From DASZXJ01 sp035545895 (lineage in GTDB: Bacteria; Planctomycetota; Phycisphaerae; Tepidisphaerales; Tepidisphaeraceae), in assembly GCA_035545895.1 (NCBI GenBank), contig DASZXJ010000123.1:1-22120 (forward strand): a stretch of DNA of 22,120 nucleotides, written 5' to 3'. The notes below the pieces were generated by a model, which worked only from the letters and a program-made list of their open reading frames with translations, ran no database searches and had not been told where the DNA came from. The translations under genes and the position numbers were made by a program. The stretch's first letter is position 1. The number at the start of each line of letters is the position of its first letter. Below are positions 1 through 7,701 of the stretch, piece by piece.

Positions 1-1
1 T

Positions 2-142
2 CAGTTCATGATGGATGCCCGACCCCAGCTCAAGGCCATCAAGAAGAAAATCCAGACCGAATCAATGGGCATATTAACCGACGCTCAAAAAGCGCGGCTC
101 GCCAAACATCCGGTTAAATTAAAGAAACTTCAGAAGAATTGA
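2..142 (+). CDS. C-terminal fragment of a small unidentified, possibly Spy/LTxxQ-like protein
   Basis: An open frame enters from the left edge and stops with TGA at 140-142, giving 46 residues that are rich in Lys and Gln. The piece ILTDAQKARLAKHP resembles the LTxxQ-type helices of small Spy/CpxP-like periplasmic proteins, which carry lines such as LTpeQkakl. This resemblance is weak and the N-terminus, including any signal peptide, is outside the window. The gene converges on trxA, with a hairpin at 180-195 between them. I can support that it is a real coding tail (continuous frame, protein-like composition) but not a firm function. Confidence 0.5.
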   Translation, partial: QFMMDARPQLKAIKKKIQTESMGILTDAQKARLAKHPVKLKKLQKN

Positions 143-179
143 AAATCGTGGACAGATATCGATCTGATTTTATTTAACC

Positions 180-195
180 CCGCCGCTTGCGGCGG
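180..195 (-). terminator. Hairpin between convergent genes, likely trxA terminator
   Basis: A perfect 7-bp inverted repeat CCGCCGC-TT-GCGGCGG lies 11 bases past the trxA stop. On the minus strand it is followed by an AT-rich stretch (GGTTAAATAAAAT) rather than a clean T-run, so it is a plausible but not ideal intrinsic terminator. It could also stop transcription of the plus-strand gene ending at 142. The core CCGCTTGCGG recurs in the 15.4-kb spacer. Confidence 0.45.
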
Positions 196-206
196 AGCTA
201 AACAAT

Positions 207-533
207 TCAACCCGCGTCCAGCGCCGCAACAAAATCCTTTTCCTGACGCAGGCCGACAAACTTCTGGGCAACCTGGCCGTTCTTGAACAGGATTACTGTC
301 GGGATCGCGCTGATTCCGAACTTCATGGCCGTGTCGCGATTGGAATCGGTATCCAACTTGCCAACCTTCACCTTGCCGGCGTAATTGGTTGCGATCTTTT
401 CAATGGTCGGGGTGAGCATTCGGCAGGGCATGCACCATTCCGCCCAAAAATCGACCAGCACCGGCTTATCTGACTTCAGCACTTCGGCTTCGAAGTTCTG
501 ATCGGTGAATTCCTTGATATTTTCACTAGCCAT
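207..533 (-). CDS. trxA: Thioredoxin
   Basis: This 108-residue protein has the length and fold signature of a classical thioredoxin, a cytoplasmic disulfide reductase that serves ribonucleotide reductase, peroxiredoxins and other partners. The active site is W33-C34-M35-P36-C37, so the usual Gly between the first Cys and the Pro is Met. The cis-proline is P78 in the ISAIPTVILF strand, and the usual buried charged residue precedes the active site in VDFWAEWC. The ATG is supported by AAGGAG (539-544) five bases upstream and by a consensus-like promoter at 571-599, so expression should be strong and housekeeping-like. It appears monocistronic. The CMPC active site may shift redox potential or partner choice; otherwise the protein is ordinary. 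Confidence 0.96.
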   Translation of the reverse strand: MASENIKEFTDQNFEAEVLKSDKPVLVDFWAEWCMPCRMLTPTIEKIATNYAGKVKVGKLDTDSNRDTAMKFGISAIPTVILFKNGQVAQKFVGLRQEKDFVAALDAG

Positions 534-570
534 GCAGACTCCTTACCAGTCGATGATCGAACAGCGTCGG

Positions 571-599
571 ATAATAGAAGTGCCGGCCAAGTGTGTCAA
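571..599 (-). promoter_or_regulatory. Sigma-70-type promoter of trxA
   Basis: Read on the minus strand, TTGACA (599-594) is followed after exactly 17 bases by TATTAT (576-571). The predicted start of transcription near 564 leaves a leader of about 30 bases that contains the AAGGAG ribosome-binding site. This is the best consensus promoter in the window. Confidence 0.8.
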
Positions 600-714
600 C
601 GTCCCGCCGCGCTGCGGCCCACAATGCAGGCGTTTACCTGCAGATAAGTACCTTGGACACCGCCCCGTTCGCCCGGCGAAGGCAGGCGGGGGTTGGCAGG
701 GAATGCGGAGTGAA

Positions 715-763
715 ATGACCAAATCCCGATGACCAACAAAATCACAACGTCCTCATGACCAAA
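715..763. repeat. Short dispersed repeat tract, ATGACCAA motif
   Basis: ATGACCAA occurs three times in 49 bases, at 715-722, 729-736 and 755-762; two copies extend to ATGACCAAA. The surrounding sequence is low-complexity and non-coding. It looks like the degenerate short-word filler often seen between genes in environmental planctomycete and verrucomicrobial genomes; that comparison is from memory. Confidence 0.5.
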
Positions 764-812
764 TTAAAGTCGATCGAGTGATGCGACGATCTCTTATGTC
801 CTTCTTTTTCTT

Positions 813-839
813 ATCCGCGCAATCCGCGAATCTGCGGTT
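813..839. repeat. Three tandem 9-bp imperfect repeats
   Basis: ATCCGCGCA (813-821), ATCCGCGAA (822-830) and TCTGCGGTT (831-839) follow each other with an exact 9-base period. They lie about 120 bases before the FAH-family start. This could be a relic of a dispersed repeat or an array of binding sites; nothing in the sequence decides between these. Confidence 0.55.
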
Positions 840-958
840 ATTTGTCTTCCGTATTCGAACCTGTACTAATTCCCTTCGGCCTTCCCCAACTCTGGGATCT
901 TTTTTGCCCTTCTCAATTTTGGATTTTGTCCGAATGGCGGAGTAACCTTCATGCCCTT

Positions 959-1762
959 ATGCGAATAGTTCGATTTATCAGCGGTGGAGCAACGTATCAC
1001 GGGCAGGCAATTGGCGAAGGTTCGACAGCCAGGCGGATCGATGGCGACTTGCCTGGCCAATTTCATGTGACCGATCAGGTGATGAAGGTCGATAAGCTGC
1101 TCGCGCCGATCGTGCCGACCGACATTCTTTGCATCGGTTTGAATTACAAAATGCACGCGGCGGAGAGCGGTTCGCCGATTCCCAAAGTGCCCATGCTGTT
1201 CATCAAGGCATCGACCACATTGAACAATCCGGGTGATCCGATTCCGCTTCCGAAGCTGAGCCAGGAAATTGATTACGAAGCCGAACTCGCCATCGTCATC
1301 GGTAAAACCGCCAAATATGTAAAGAAGGAAAACGCGCTCGATTATGTGTTTGGGTATACCTGTGCAAACGATGTTTCAGCCCGCGATTGGCAACGCAATA
1401 AGGATCTGGGCGGCGGACAGTTTGCCCGCGGCAAGAGCTTTGATGGCTTTTGCCCGCTGGGGCCTTGGATTGTGACGAAGGATGAGATTCCCAATCCGAA
1501 CAATCTCAAGATCTACAGCTATCTGAATGGCCAGACGATGCAGGACTTTACGACGAGCGACATGATCTTTGACGTGCCGACGCTGATCGAGAGTTTGAGC
1601 AGCACGCTGACGTTGCGAGCGGGCAGCGTGATCCTGACGGGCACGCCGCAGGGAGTGGGTTTTGCGCGAAATCCGCCGGTGTTTATGAAAGCAGGGGACC
1701 GCATTGTGGTGGAGCTTGAAAAGATCGGACGGCTGGAGAACCCGGTGGCGAATGAGAAGTGA
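959..1762 (+). CDS. Fumarylacetoacetate hydrolase (FAH) family protein
   Basis: This 267-residue protein belongs to the FAH superfamily, metal-dependent enzymes that cleave or hydrate beta-diketo and 2-oxo acids (acylpyruvases, fumarylpyruvate hydrolase, 2-hydroxyhepta-2,4-diene-1,7-dioate isomerase). Family hallmarks visible are ILCIGLNYKMHAAE, the metal ligands E107 and E109 in IDYEAELAIVIG, D138 in CANDVSARDWQ, a GKSFDGFCPLGPW strand and the C-terminal LTGTPQGVGFARNPP loop. The frame is open back to a TTG at 842, but MRIVRF at 959 matches the usual family N-terminus, and the 39 extra residues are not protein-like; a weak GGAG lies at 939-942. The exact substrate cannot be read from sequence. 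The gene converges on the radical SAM gene with only 2 bases between the stop codons. Confidence 0.92.
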   Translation: MRIVRFISGGATYHGQAIGEGSTARRIDGDLPGQFHVTDQVMKVDKLLAPIVPTDILCIGLNYKMHAAESGSPIPKVPMLFIKASTTLNNPGDPIPLPKLSQEIDYEAELAIVIGKTAKYVKKENALDYVFGYTCANDVSARDWQRNKDLGGGQFARGKSFDGFCPLGPWIVTKDEIPNPNNLKIYSYLNGQTMQDFTTSDMIFDVPTLIESLSSTLTLRAGSVILTGTPQGVGFARNPPVFMKAGDRIVVELEKIGRLENPVANEK

Positions 1763-1764
1763 AC

Positions 1765-2499
1765 TTAGCTACCTGAGATGCGCTTTAGCGAGATGCCATG
1801 AATTGAATTGTCGGCGAATCGCAATTCCAGTTGGTCGCAGTTCGCCGGTTCCGGGCCGGAATAACCGGCCAGTTGTTCCAAGATAATATACAAGTCGGCG
1901 CAGTTCATTGCAGGAAATCCTGCATCAGCGGTAACAGTTCGCGCGAGGAGTTTGATCGGATGCAGGAGAATTCCTTTGACGCATGGCTGCTGTTTCGCGA
2001 ATTCGATAACTGAACCGATCTCGCGGTCGTTGATTCCTTTTTTGACCGCAACGGTGAGCAGAGTGGGAGCATTGAGTTTGTTCAATCGGAACAGCGCTCG
2101 GCGACGAAGGTCTGACAAGTCTTCACCCCGAAGTTCCTGGAGCACCGATGGCCGTAGTGAGTCGAATTGAAGATGAAGTTCCAGACTCGGCGTGAAGTCC
2201 ATGAGGCGCCGGACAAATTCATCATCTTGAGAGATGCGCAATCCATTGGTGTCTAAAATAATGCGATCAAACGGCAGAGCGCGTACAGTGGCGAGAATGC
2301 GTTCGATGTCCGGGTGAATGGTGGGTTCGCCGCCGGTGATTTTCAGGATGGTGGTTGGCGCGTCTTTGGCAAAACGATTCAGCACGTTCTCGATTTGTGC
2401 GAGCGGAAGATGTTTTCCGTCCGGCCCAAACCGGCTGTCGCAAATGGGGCAGGCGAACTGACACTTTTCGGTGATTTCGAGCAGGGTGTGAGTGGGCAT
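1765..2499 (-). CDS. Radical SAM protein, stand-alone core domain
   Basis: The 244-residue protein starts almost directly at the radical SAM [4Fe-4S] motif, C13-x3-C17-x2-C20, followed by TGGEPT at 55-60, which helps bind S-adenosylmethionine. The later blocks LHLQFDSL, RGEDLSDLRRRALFRLN and VKKGINDREIGSVIEFA resemble the subgroup that includes MJ0619-type and tetraether-synthase-like enzymes. Those are much longer, so this would be a reduced core lacking their N- and C-terminal extensions. The C-terminus (NCDQLELRF) has one further Cys but no clear auxiliary cluster motif. It lies 36 bases after the trpE stop on the same strand, so it may be co-transcribed. Substrate unknown; the link to tryptophan synthesis may be only positional. 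Confidence 0.85.
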   Translation of the reverse strand: MPTHTLLEITEKCQFACPICDSRFGPDGKHLPLAQIENVLNRFAKDAPTTILKITGGEPTIHPDIERILATVRALPFDRIILDTNGLRISQDDEFVRRLMDFTPSLELHLQFDSLRPSVLQELRGEDLSDLRRRALFRLNKLNAPTLLTVAVKKGINDREIGSVIEFAKQQPCVKGILLHPIKLLARTVTADAGFPAMNCADLYIILEQLAGYSGPEPANCDQLELRFADNSIHGISLKRISGS

Positions 2500-2535
2500 G
2501 GGAACGCGGCTCGGTGGGCCGCCGCTAAACGGTTG

Positions 2536-4080
2536 TCAAAAACCCCGCTCGGCAATTTCGACGGCTTTGAGCATTGCCTTGGCTTTATTCATCGTCTCTT
2601 CGTATTCGCCCGCCGGGACGGAATCCGCGACGATCCCCGCGCCGGCCTGGACGTCGTAAATCCCGTTCTTCCAGACAATGGTGCGCAGCGCGATGCAGGT
2701 GTCCATGTTTCCGGCCAAATCCACATATCCGACCGCGCCCCCGTAGGGTCCTCGGCGCGTCGGCTCCAGTTCGTCGATGATCTGCATGGCGCGGATTTTT
2801 GGAGCGCCGCTGACCGTTCCGACCGGCAATGAAACGCGCAATGCGTCGAACGATGTTTTGTCATCGTCCAGTTGTCCGGTGACATTGGTGGTGATGTGCA
2901 TCACGTGGCTGTAGCGCTCGACCGTCATCACGTCGCTGACCTTGACGGTTCCGACCTTGGACACCCGCCCAATATCGTTGCGATGAAGATCGACGAGCAT
3001 GATGTGCTCAGCCCGTTCCTTGGGGTCGGCGAGCAATTCCTTTTCAAGGGCCAGGTCTTCCTCGTGCGTTGTTCCGCGACGGCGCGTGCCCGCAAGGGGT
3101 CGCGACGTAACAACACCATTTTCCACCCGGCACAGGATTTCCGGGCTCGAACCGATCAGCGTACAAACCGGGCTTTTCAGAAAAAACATGAAGGGGGATG
3201 GATTGATGATTCGCAAAGCGCGATACACATCAAACGGCTTGGCCTGGCTTTGCACGCGAAGCCGCTGGCTGGGGACGAACTGAAAGATGTCGCCAGCCCG
3301 AATGTATTCCTTGCCTTTCTCGACCGCCTGTTCAAATTGCTCGCGAGTCATGTTGCTGGAATACGCCAGCGACAGCGGCATGGATGTATCAATTTCGCCG
3401 AGTTTGGAAACGGGCGGTTGAGTCAAACGATGAACGATCTCATCGACCCGGCGGCAGGCATCGCGATAAGAATCTTCGACAGAGCGCGCAGCGGGCAGCG
3501 GACGGCCGGCTGTTGCGGATTCACTGCCCGCTGCCTGCTGCCTGCCGCCAACTGCTGCATTAGCGACGACTTTGATCGTCTTATCCACATGGTCGAAGAT
3601 GACCAGTTCGTTGTACAACCCGAACAACATGTCCGGCAGATGGCGATCATCCTTGGGCGGATTGGGAAGCTTTTCGTAATAGCGAATCGTGTCGTAACCC
3701 GCGAACCCCACCAGCCCGCCGGTGAAGGCGGGGAGCTTTGGATTGTGATAATACTTGCGCTTCGGCAACAGTTTCTGCAAATCCGCCAGCGGATCGGTCG
3801 TCGTAAATTCCCTGGGCGCAAACGGCGGGGTGACAACCGCGGCCTTGCCTTGCAGGACGAAAAAGAGAAGCGAGGGACCCGTGGCGATAAAGCTGTAGCG
3901 TCCGATCTGATCGCCGCCCACCACGCTTTCGAGCAGGAACGCGTGCTCGTCCCGGCCGAGCACTTCAAATGCAGTGACGGGCGTCAGATGATCGCCCAGA
4001 AGCTGGCGATAAACCGGAATCACCTCGGCGGATTGCGCGAGGCGAGTGAATTCTTGAGCGTCAGGAAAATACCGAGGCAT
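2536..4080 (-). CDS. trpE: Anthranilate synthase component I
   Basis: This 514-residue protein converts chorismate and ammonia (from a TrpG subunit not in the window) to anthranilate, the first step of tryptophan synthesis. LLES at 49-52 is the tryptophan feedback-binding motif. The chorismate-binding domain (about 225-512) shows GDIFQFVPSQR, IGSSPEILCR, SRPLAGTRRRG, ERAEHIMLVDLHRNDIGRV, LPVGTVSGAPKIRAM and VQAGAGIVADS. GDIFQ and the N-terminal LLES domain favour TrpE over PabB. Residues about 176-199 form a Gln/Ala/Gly/Ser-rich insertion absent from typical family members and encoded by repeat-like DNA (3488-3544). The start ATG is preceded by a small hairpin (4081-4097), with no Shine-Dalgarno. 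The GH115 gene ends 41 bases upstream; the radical SAM gene follows 36 bases downstream. No leader peptide or trp attenuator is visible. Confidence 0.96.
   Translation of the reverse strand: MPRYFPDAQEFTRLAQSAEVIPVYRQLLGDHLTPVTAFEVLGRDEHAFLLESVVGGDQIGRYSFIATGPSLLFFVLQGKAAVVTPPFAPREFTTTDPLADLQKLLPKRKYYHNPKLPAFTGGLVGFAGYDTIRYYEKLPNPPKDDRHLPDMLFGLYNELVIFDHVDKTIKVVANAAVGGRQQAAGSESATAGRPLPAARSVEDSYRDACRRVDEIVHRLTQPPVSKLGEIDTSMPLSLAYSSNMTREQFEQAVEKGKEYIRAGDIFQFVPSQRLRVQSQAKPFDVYRALRIINPSPFMFFLKSPVCTLIGSSPEILCRVENGVVTSRPLAGTRRRGTTHEEDLALEKELLADPKERAEHIMLVDLHRNDIGRVSKVGTVKVSDVMTVERYSHVMHITTNVTGQLDDDKTSFDALRVSLPVGTVSGAPKIRAMQIIDELEPTRRGPYGGAVGYVDLAGNMDTCIALRTIVWKNGIYDVQAGAGIVADSVPAGEYEETMNKAKAMLKAVEIAERGF
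3488..3544. repeat. Repeat-like insertion inside trpE
   Basis: GCAGCGGGCAG (3488-3498) is an 11-bp perfect inverted repeat of CTGCCCGCTGC (3524-3534), next to two tandem copies of CTGCCTG (3531-3537 and 3538-3544). The segment encodes the low-complexity linker at about residues 176-199 of TrpE and keeps the reading frame. It looks like an intergenic-type short repeat that entered a tolerant loop. Confidence 0.6.
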
Positions 4081-4097
4081 GGGCTGATGTTAAGCCC
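4081..4097 (-). promoter_or_regulatory. Small hairpin abutting the trpE start codon
   Basis: On the minus strand GGGCT-(7 bases)-AGCCC ends exactly where the trpE ATG begins. The 5-bp GC-rich stem would sit in the initiation region, where no Shine-Dalgarno sequence is present. It might tune translation of trpE, or be chance; the stem is short. Confidence 0.3.
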
Positions 4098-4121
4098 AAA
4101 TCGCGAAATCGCAAAATACGC

Positions 4122-6704
4122 TCAGTTCGCGATCGTTTCCGGCGGACCGAGATACGAATCCTTTAAGCCGCCGATGTTGATTACGATCTTGTCGATCACC
4201 ACGCCCGGATCGACCATCCAGACCTTCAGCGTGTGCTTGCCCGAAGTGGTCAGGTTATGTTTGGTCTGAGTAATGGCGGTATCTTTCTGAACATTCTGCT
4301 GCCATCGCTGGTCTTCGGTGGCCTGGTTGAAATCGACAACCTGCGGCGGGGCGTTGTCAATGGCGATCGCATAACGAAGCCCGCGCGCGCTGTTGATGCT
4401 GCGCGTCGGCAGGCAATATGCAATGATCTCGGCTTCGCCGGTAAAGGCGGTCGTCAGATCATATTCGAGTGATGGGCTTTGAGATGCCAGGTTCTCCGGC
4501 TTGTCGATGGTGGCGACGGTAACCGGATAAACGCTGACCGTATCGCCGGAGCGACCAAGTCCCGGGATGATTTGCCATTGCGCATTGCCGCGAGTGATGC
4601 TGCGCGTGAAATGTTCGGCTTCGATTGAAATGTATCCGTCCTTTTCGGCAAAAGAGGGATTGGCAGGCACATTTTCGACATTCTTTGATCCGACAGTTTC
4701 AACCGTCGAATTCATCGCTCCATTTTGAACGCGGACTGGTTGCGGCCATTTGAAACCCCACCGGTCGCTGGTTGTGCCCCTGGCGGTGATGATGTTCTTC
4801 CATTTACCGCCTTGGATGCCGTTGTTGTAATGATTGGTATCAGCGTCGATCTGAGCCAGGGCCTTTTCAACCCGATCAGCATATTGATTGGCCAGCATGT
4901 CGTTCTGCTTCACGTATGCCTTATTAAATTCGGTGCAAATAAATGCTTCGTTGGTCAGGGCCGCCATGCGAACGGGATATTGAACGAGTTCAAAAAACGC
5001 ATCTTTTCGTTCGGCGGGAATCTTTTGCGAAATGGAATCGACTTTGGCGAGCAGTTGCGAGTAATCCGCCAGTCGCAGTTGTGCCTCGTCGTAATTCGTC
5101 AAGCTGAAACATGCCGGATCACGATAGAGCGATTCAGGCTTGCGCGCAAAACCGAACCGATAATACTTGTCCATGACCGACGAAATTTCGCCGGACAGAT
5201 CCTTGCCGAAAATGCCGCCTGCCCAATCGATCAGATATTGCGGCAGTTTTTCGCGCTCGTAGGCGTTGATGTTCCAACCCAGTCGCGACCAGAATTCCAT
5301 TCCCACTTCGCCCGGCTTGATGTCGCCAACGTTCAGCACCCAGACTCGATCCGCACCGTATGCATAAGCCTTGGTCATTTCTTCCCAGATCAAAGCGGGT
5401 GGAGTGGTGTTGAGCCACACATATGAAAACGGCGAGCCAAGATAGCTGATGTGGTAATACACCCCCGACCCGCCCTGGCGGCCTTGCTCCTGCGGATTGG
5501 AAAGCTGGCGAATGTAGCCGTAGTTATCCTCGGTCCAGACGATGGTGATATCATCCGGTAGTTGCAGGCCGGCGCGATATTGGGCGAGGGCTTCCTTATA
5601 TGGGCAAAAAATCTGCGGCACGTTGCTGATGTCTGGATTGACATATTTTTTGAGCAAATCCCGCTGGTCGGAAATGGCATGCTCCAGCAGTTTCACTTTG
5701 GTGGGCATGTCGGCATTGACGGGAAGCATTGGCGCATCGTGCACGCCTCTCATGCCAAGCGTCCACACGTTATCATAAGGTCCGCGCTTGGCGGCCCATT
5801 CTTCCCAAAACGCCAGCACGTTTTCACGATTCGTATCGTAGCGCCATTCGCCTTTTCCCAGTTTCGGCCAATCGACGTTATTGCGATTCATTCCCTCAGG
5901 ATGTGATGCGCCTGCGGAAATCCCCCAATCATTGGCGAGCGAAATGTTGCGATCGATCTTGCCGAATTCGATCGTGCATTCGTGCATCGCCGGCCAGATA
6001 TAGTTCATCTTCAGCCGAAGCATCAGTTCATATACCTTCTCATATGTTTTGGGCCCGATGTCCTTCTGCTGCGGATCGAAAGTTTTGGCGGCCCAGGGTT
6101 GCAGGCCCCAGTCTTCATCGTTGATGAAGATGCCTCGATATTTCACGGATGGCGGACCATCCTTGATCGTCGCCGGCTTGATAACCAGCGCATCCTGATG
6201 CAGCGGCGTGACATCCGCCCACCAATACCACGGCGAAACGCCAATCGCCCGCGAAAGCTCGAATATCCCATATGCCGTCGCGCGGCGATCGCTTCCGACA
6301 ATCACCAATGCCGATTGCACATTAGGCAAGGGGTGATCGATCATCTGCAATTTGAAAGATTCCCACTGCCCGCGAATATCGCTGACGTCAATTTTCCTGG
6401 ACTCAATCAACTGATCGACCACTTGAGAGTGATCGATCGTTCCAACAATGATTGCATTGCTGCCAAGCTGGGCAGCCGAGTTAATCACGCGCGGCTTTTT
6501 GCTTGTCACACGCTCGACATCTTCTGAAAGTAAACCAGCAGCGATATTCACAACCTTATAGTCAGCCGCATCGACATAGACGTCGGCCGTGGTCGTGCCG
6601 AGCACGATTTTGACCCCGCCGGGAGCATCTTCATGGCCAATCGAAAGTTCTGCTGCGCCTGAACGCGCTACACACAACAGCCCGAATATCAATGCGAATT
6701 TCAT
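4122..6704 (-). CDS. GH115 family secreted glycoside hydrolase (alpha-glucuronidase-like)
   Basis: This protein of about 860 residues matches glycoside hydrolase family 115, whose known members remove (4-O-methyl)glucuronic acid side chains from xylan. It begins with a clear signal peptide (MKFALIFGLLCVARSGAA), so it should act in the periplasm or outside. An N-terminal domain (about 20-175) precedes the catalytic region with YRGIFINDEDWGLQPW (191-204 carry GIFINDEDWGLQPW), MNYIWPAMHE (234-241), SHPEGMNRNNVDWPKL, WTLGMRGVHDAPM and TEDNYGYIRQL. A C-terminal domain starts at GYISIEAEHFT, typical of the family. Two starts compete: ATG at 6704 gives the classic signal peptide with GAGGTG upstream, while ATG at 6725 overlaps the preceding stop as ATGA and adds MRCFVKI. 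I prefer 6704. It is downstream of, and almost certainly co-transcribed with, the GH43-like gene. Confidence 0.93.
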   Translation of the reverse strand: MKFALIFGLLCVARSGAAELSIGHEDAPGGVKIVLGTTTADVYVDAADYKVVNIAAGLLSEDVERVTSKKPRVINSAAQLGSNAIIVGTIDHSQVVDQLIESRKIDVSDIRGQWESFKLQMIDHPLPNVQSALVIVGSDRRATAYGIFELSRAIGVSPWYWWADVTPLHQDALVIKPATIKDGPPSVKYRGIFINDEDWGLQPWAAKTFDPQQKDIGPKTYEKVYELMLRLKMNYIWPAMHECTIEFGKIDRNISLANDWGISAGASHPEGMNRNNVDWPKLGKGEWRYDTNRENVLAFWEEWAAKRGPYDNVWTLGMRGVHDAPMLPVNADMPTKVKLLEHAISDQRDLLKKYVNPDISNVPQIFCPYKEALAQYRAGLQLPDDITIVWTEDNYGYIRQLSNPQEQGRQGGSGVYYHISYLGSPFSYVWLNTTPPALIWEEMTKAYAYGADRVWVLNVGDIKPGEVGMEFWSRLGWNINAYEREKLPQYLIDWAGGIFGKDLSGEISSVMDKYYRFGFARKPESLYRDPACFSLTNYDEAQLRLADYSQLLAKVDSISQKIPAERKDAFFELVQYPVRMAALTNEAFICTEFNKAYVKQNDMLANQYADRVEKALAQIDADTNHYNNGIQGGKWKNIITARGTTSDRWGFKWPQPVRVQNGAMNSTVETVGSKNVENVPANPSFAEKDGYISIEAEHFTRSITRGNAQWQIIPGLGRSGDTVSVYPVTVATIDKPENLASQSPSLEYDLTTAFTGEAEIIAYCLPTRSINSARGLRYAIAIDNAPPQVVDFNQATEDQRWQQNVQKDTAITQTKHNLTTSGKHTLKVWMVDPGVVIDKIVINIGGLKDSYLGPPETIAN

Positions 6705-6721
6705 TATTTTCACGAAGCACC

Positions 6722-7696
6722 TCATGGATTGGTGGTCGGTTTGGCATTCAAAAGGGCGGCCACAATTTCGCGGCTCACTTCCAGCGCCGTGCCGTGACGC
6801 ATGCCGTTGGGTAGAGAGATTTTGGAAGTGATGTCTTCCCATGTTTTCAAATCCCTGGATTGCATCGCGCCATATTTATGCGCCCGGTACATATCGAAAT
6901 AACAGATGTACGAATCGCCGGCTTTTAAGACGGTCGGCCCTTCCACCCAATCGGGTGTGAAAGCAGCGGATAAATCCGTAAATGGCCCTTCTATATTGTC
7001 CGCGACAGCCGTTTGAAGATGCTTCTTCACCGGCTTGAGCGTTTCATCCTTGAACACCAGCCAGAATTTACCTCCATGCCTGACCATCGTTGCATCGATC
7101 ACGCTGAAACCGGGGTTAAAAAAGACTTTGGTCGGCGTGAAGGTCTGAAAATCCTTTGTCGTGGTGCTGTAAATGCGATGATTGAGAACCGTGCCCGATG
7201 CGACGTCGCCGGCGTCTTCACCTTCCTTGAATCGCCCGGGGATGGTGGTCGCCCAGAAGATGAGGAATTGCTGCTTCGCATCGTCGTAAACGATTTCCGG
7301 CGCCCAGGAATTACGAGCCGCCTGCTCGTGTTCCATGACCGGAATGGCCTTTTGCTCTGACCAGTGAATCAGGTCCTTGGAACTGGCATAACCGATGACG
7401 TGATCCCACCAACCGCTGGTCCAAACCATATGAAATATTCCGTCGGGACCTTGGACGATGCACGGGTCTCGCATGAGTTTGTCAGGACCGACTTTGGGCG
7501 CAAGGAAGCTGTGATCACCGGCAAGGGCAGTCCATTTCAGACCGTCGGTGCTGTAGGCCAGGTGTAAACCATCTTCGCCATTTCCGCGGAAGGAAGTGAA
7601 CAGGTAGCATTTCGGGGGCAAATCGACTTCTGCCCGTGCAGTTGCAGCCAAGCTCATTACCAAGGCAACCCAACCGACCCGCCGCCAAATCGACAT
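6722..7696 (-). CDS. GH43-like secreted beta-propeller glycosidase
   Basis: This 324-residue protein begins with a signal peptide (MSIWRRVGWVALVMSLAATARA) and continues as a five-bladed propeller of the GH43 type, a family of arabinofuranosidases and xylosidases. Candidate catalytic residues are D77 in LMRDPCI (base), D201 in SVIDATMV (pKa-tuning Asp) and E252 in WVEGPTVL (acid); WTSGWW, SWAPEIVYDDA and FWATTIPGRF are further propeller motifs. The start at 7696 is chosen because GGAGG (7702-7706) lies 5 bases upstream; in-frame ATGs at 7720 and 7765 have no such site and add residues ahead of the signal peptide. It is the first gene of a pair with GH115: arabinose and glucuronate are both xylan decorations, so the two may act on one substrate. 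The exact sugar specificity is not readable. Confidence 0.88.
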   Translation of the reverse strand: MSIWRRVGWVALVMSLAATARAEVDLPPKCYLFTSFRGNGEDGLHLAYSTDGLKWTALAGDHSFLAPKVGPDKLMRDPCIVQGPDGIFHMVWTSGWWDHVIGYASSKDLIHWSEQKAIPVMEHEQAARNSWAPEIVYDDAKQQFLIFWATTIPGRFKEGEDAGDVASGTVLNHRIYSTTTKDFQTFTPTKVFFNPGFSVIDATMVRHGGKFWLVFKDETLKPVKKHLQTAVADNIEGPFTDLSAAFTPDWVEGPTVLKAGDSYICYFDMYRAHKYGAMQSRDLKTWEDITSKISLPNGMRHGTALEVSREIVAALLNAKPTTNP

Positions 7697-7701
7697 GAAT
7701 G

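Larger units (their letters stand above)
534..958. other. 425-base spacer between trxA and the FAH-family gene
   Basis: Besides the trxA promoter, this gap holds no credible gene. Short open frames across it have unnatural composition. It contains two kinds of short degenerate repeat, three ATGACCAA copies (715-763) and three tandem 9-mers (813-839), and a small dyad TTCGC-CCG-GCGAA near 668-680. Its right-hand 120 bases are pyrimidine-rich and should contain the promoter of the FAH-family gene, but I see no convincing -35/-10 pair. Confidence 0.6.

Noticed and set aside
842..958. N-terminal extension of the FAH-family protein from a TTG start
   Set aside because: The extra 39 residues are not protein-like for this family; MRIVRF at 959 is the natural start.
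2872..4269. 465-codon open frame on the plus strand opposite trpE
   Set aside because: It is antisense to a clear trpE along almost its whole length, has no recognisable domain and no ribosome-binding site; it is a codon-bias shadow.
4725..5426. 233-codon open frame opposite the GH115 gene
   Set aside because: Composition is that of reverse-complemented coding sequence and no domain is seen.
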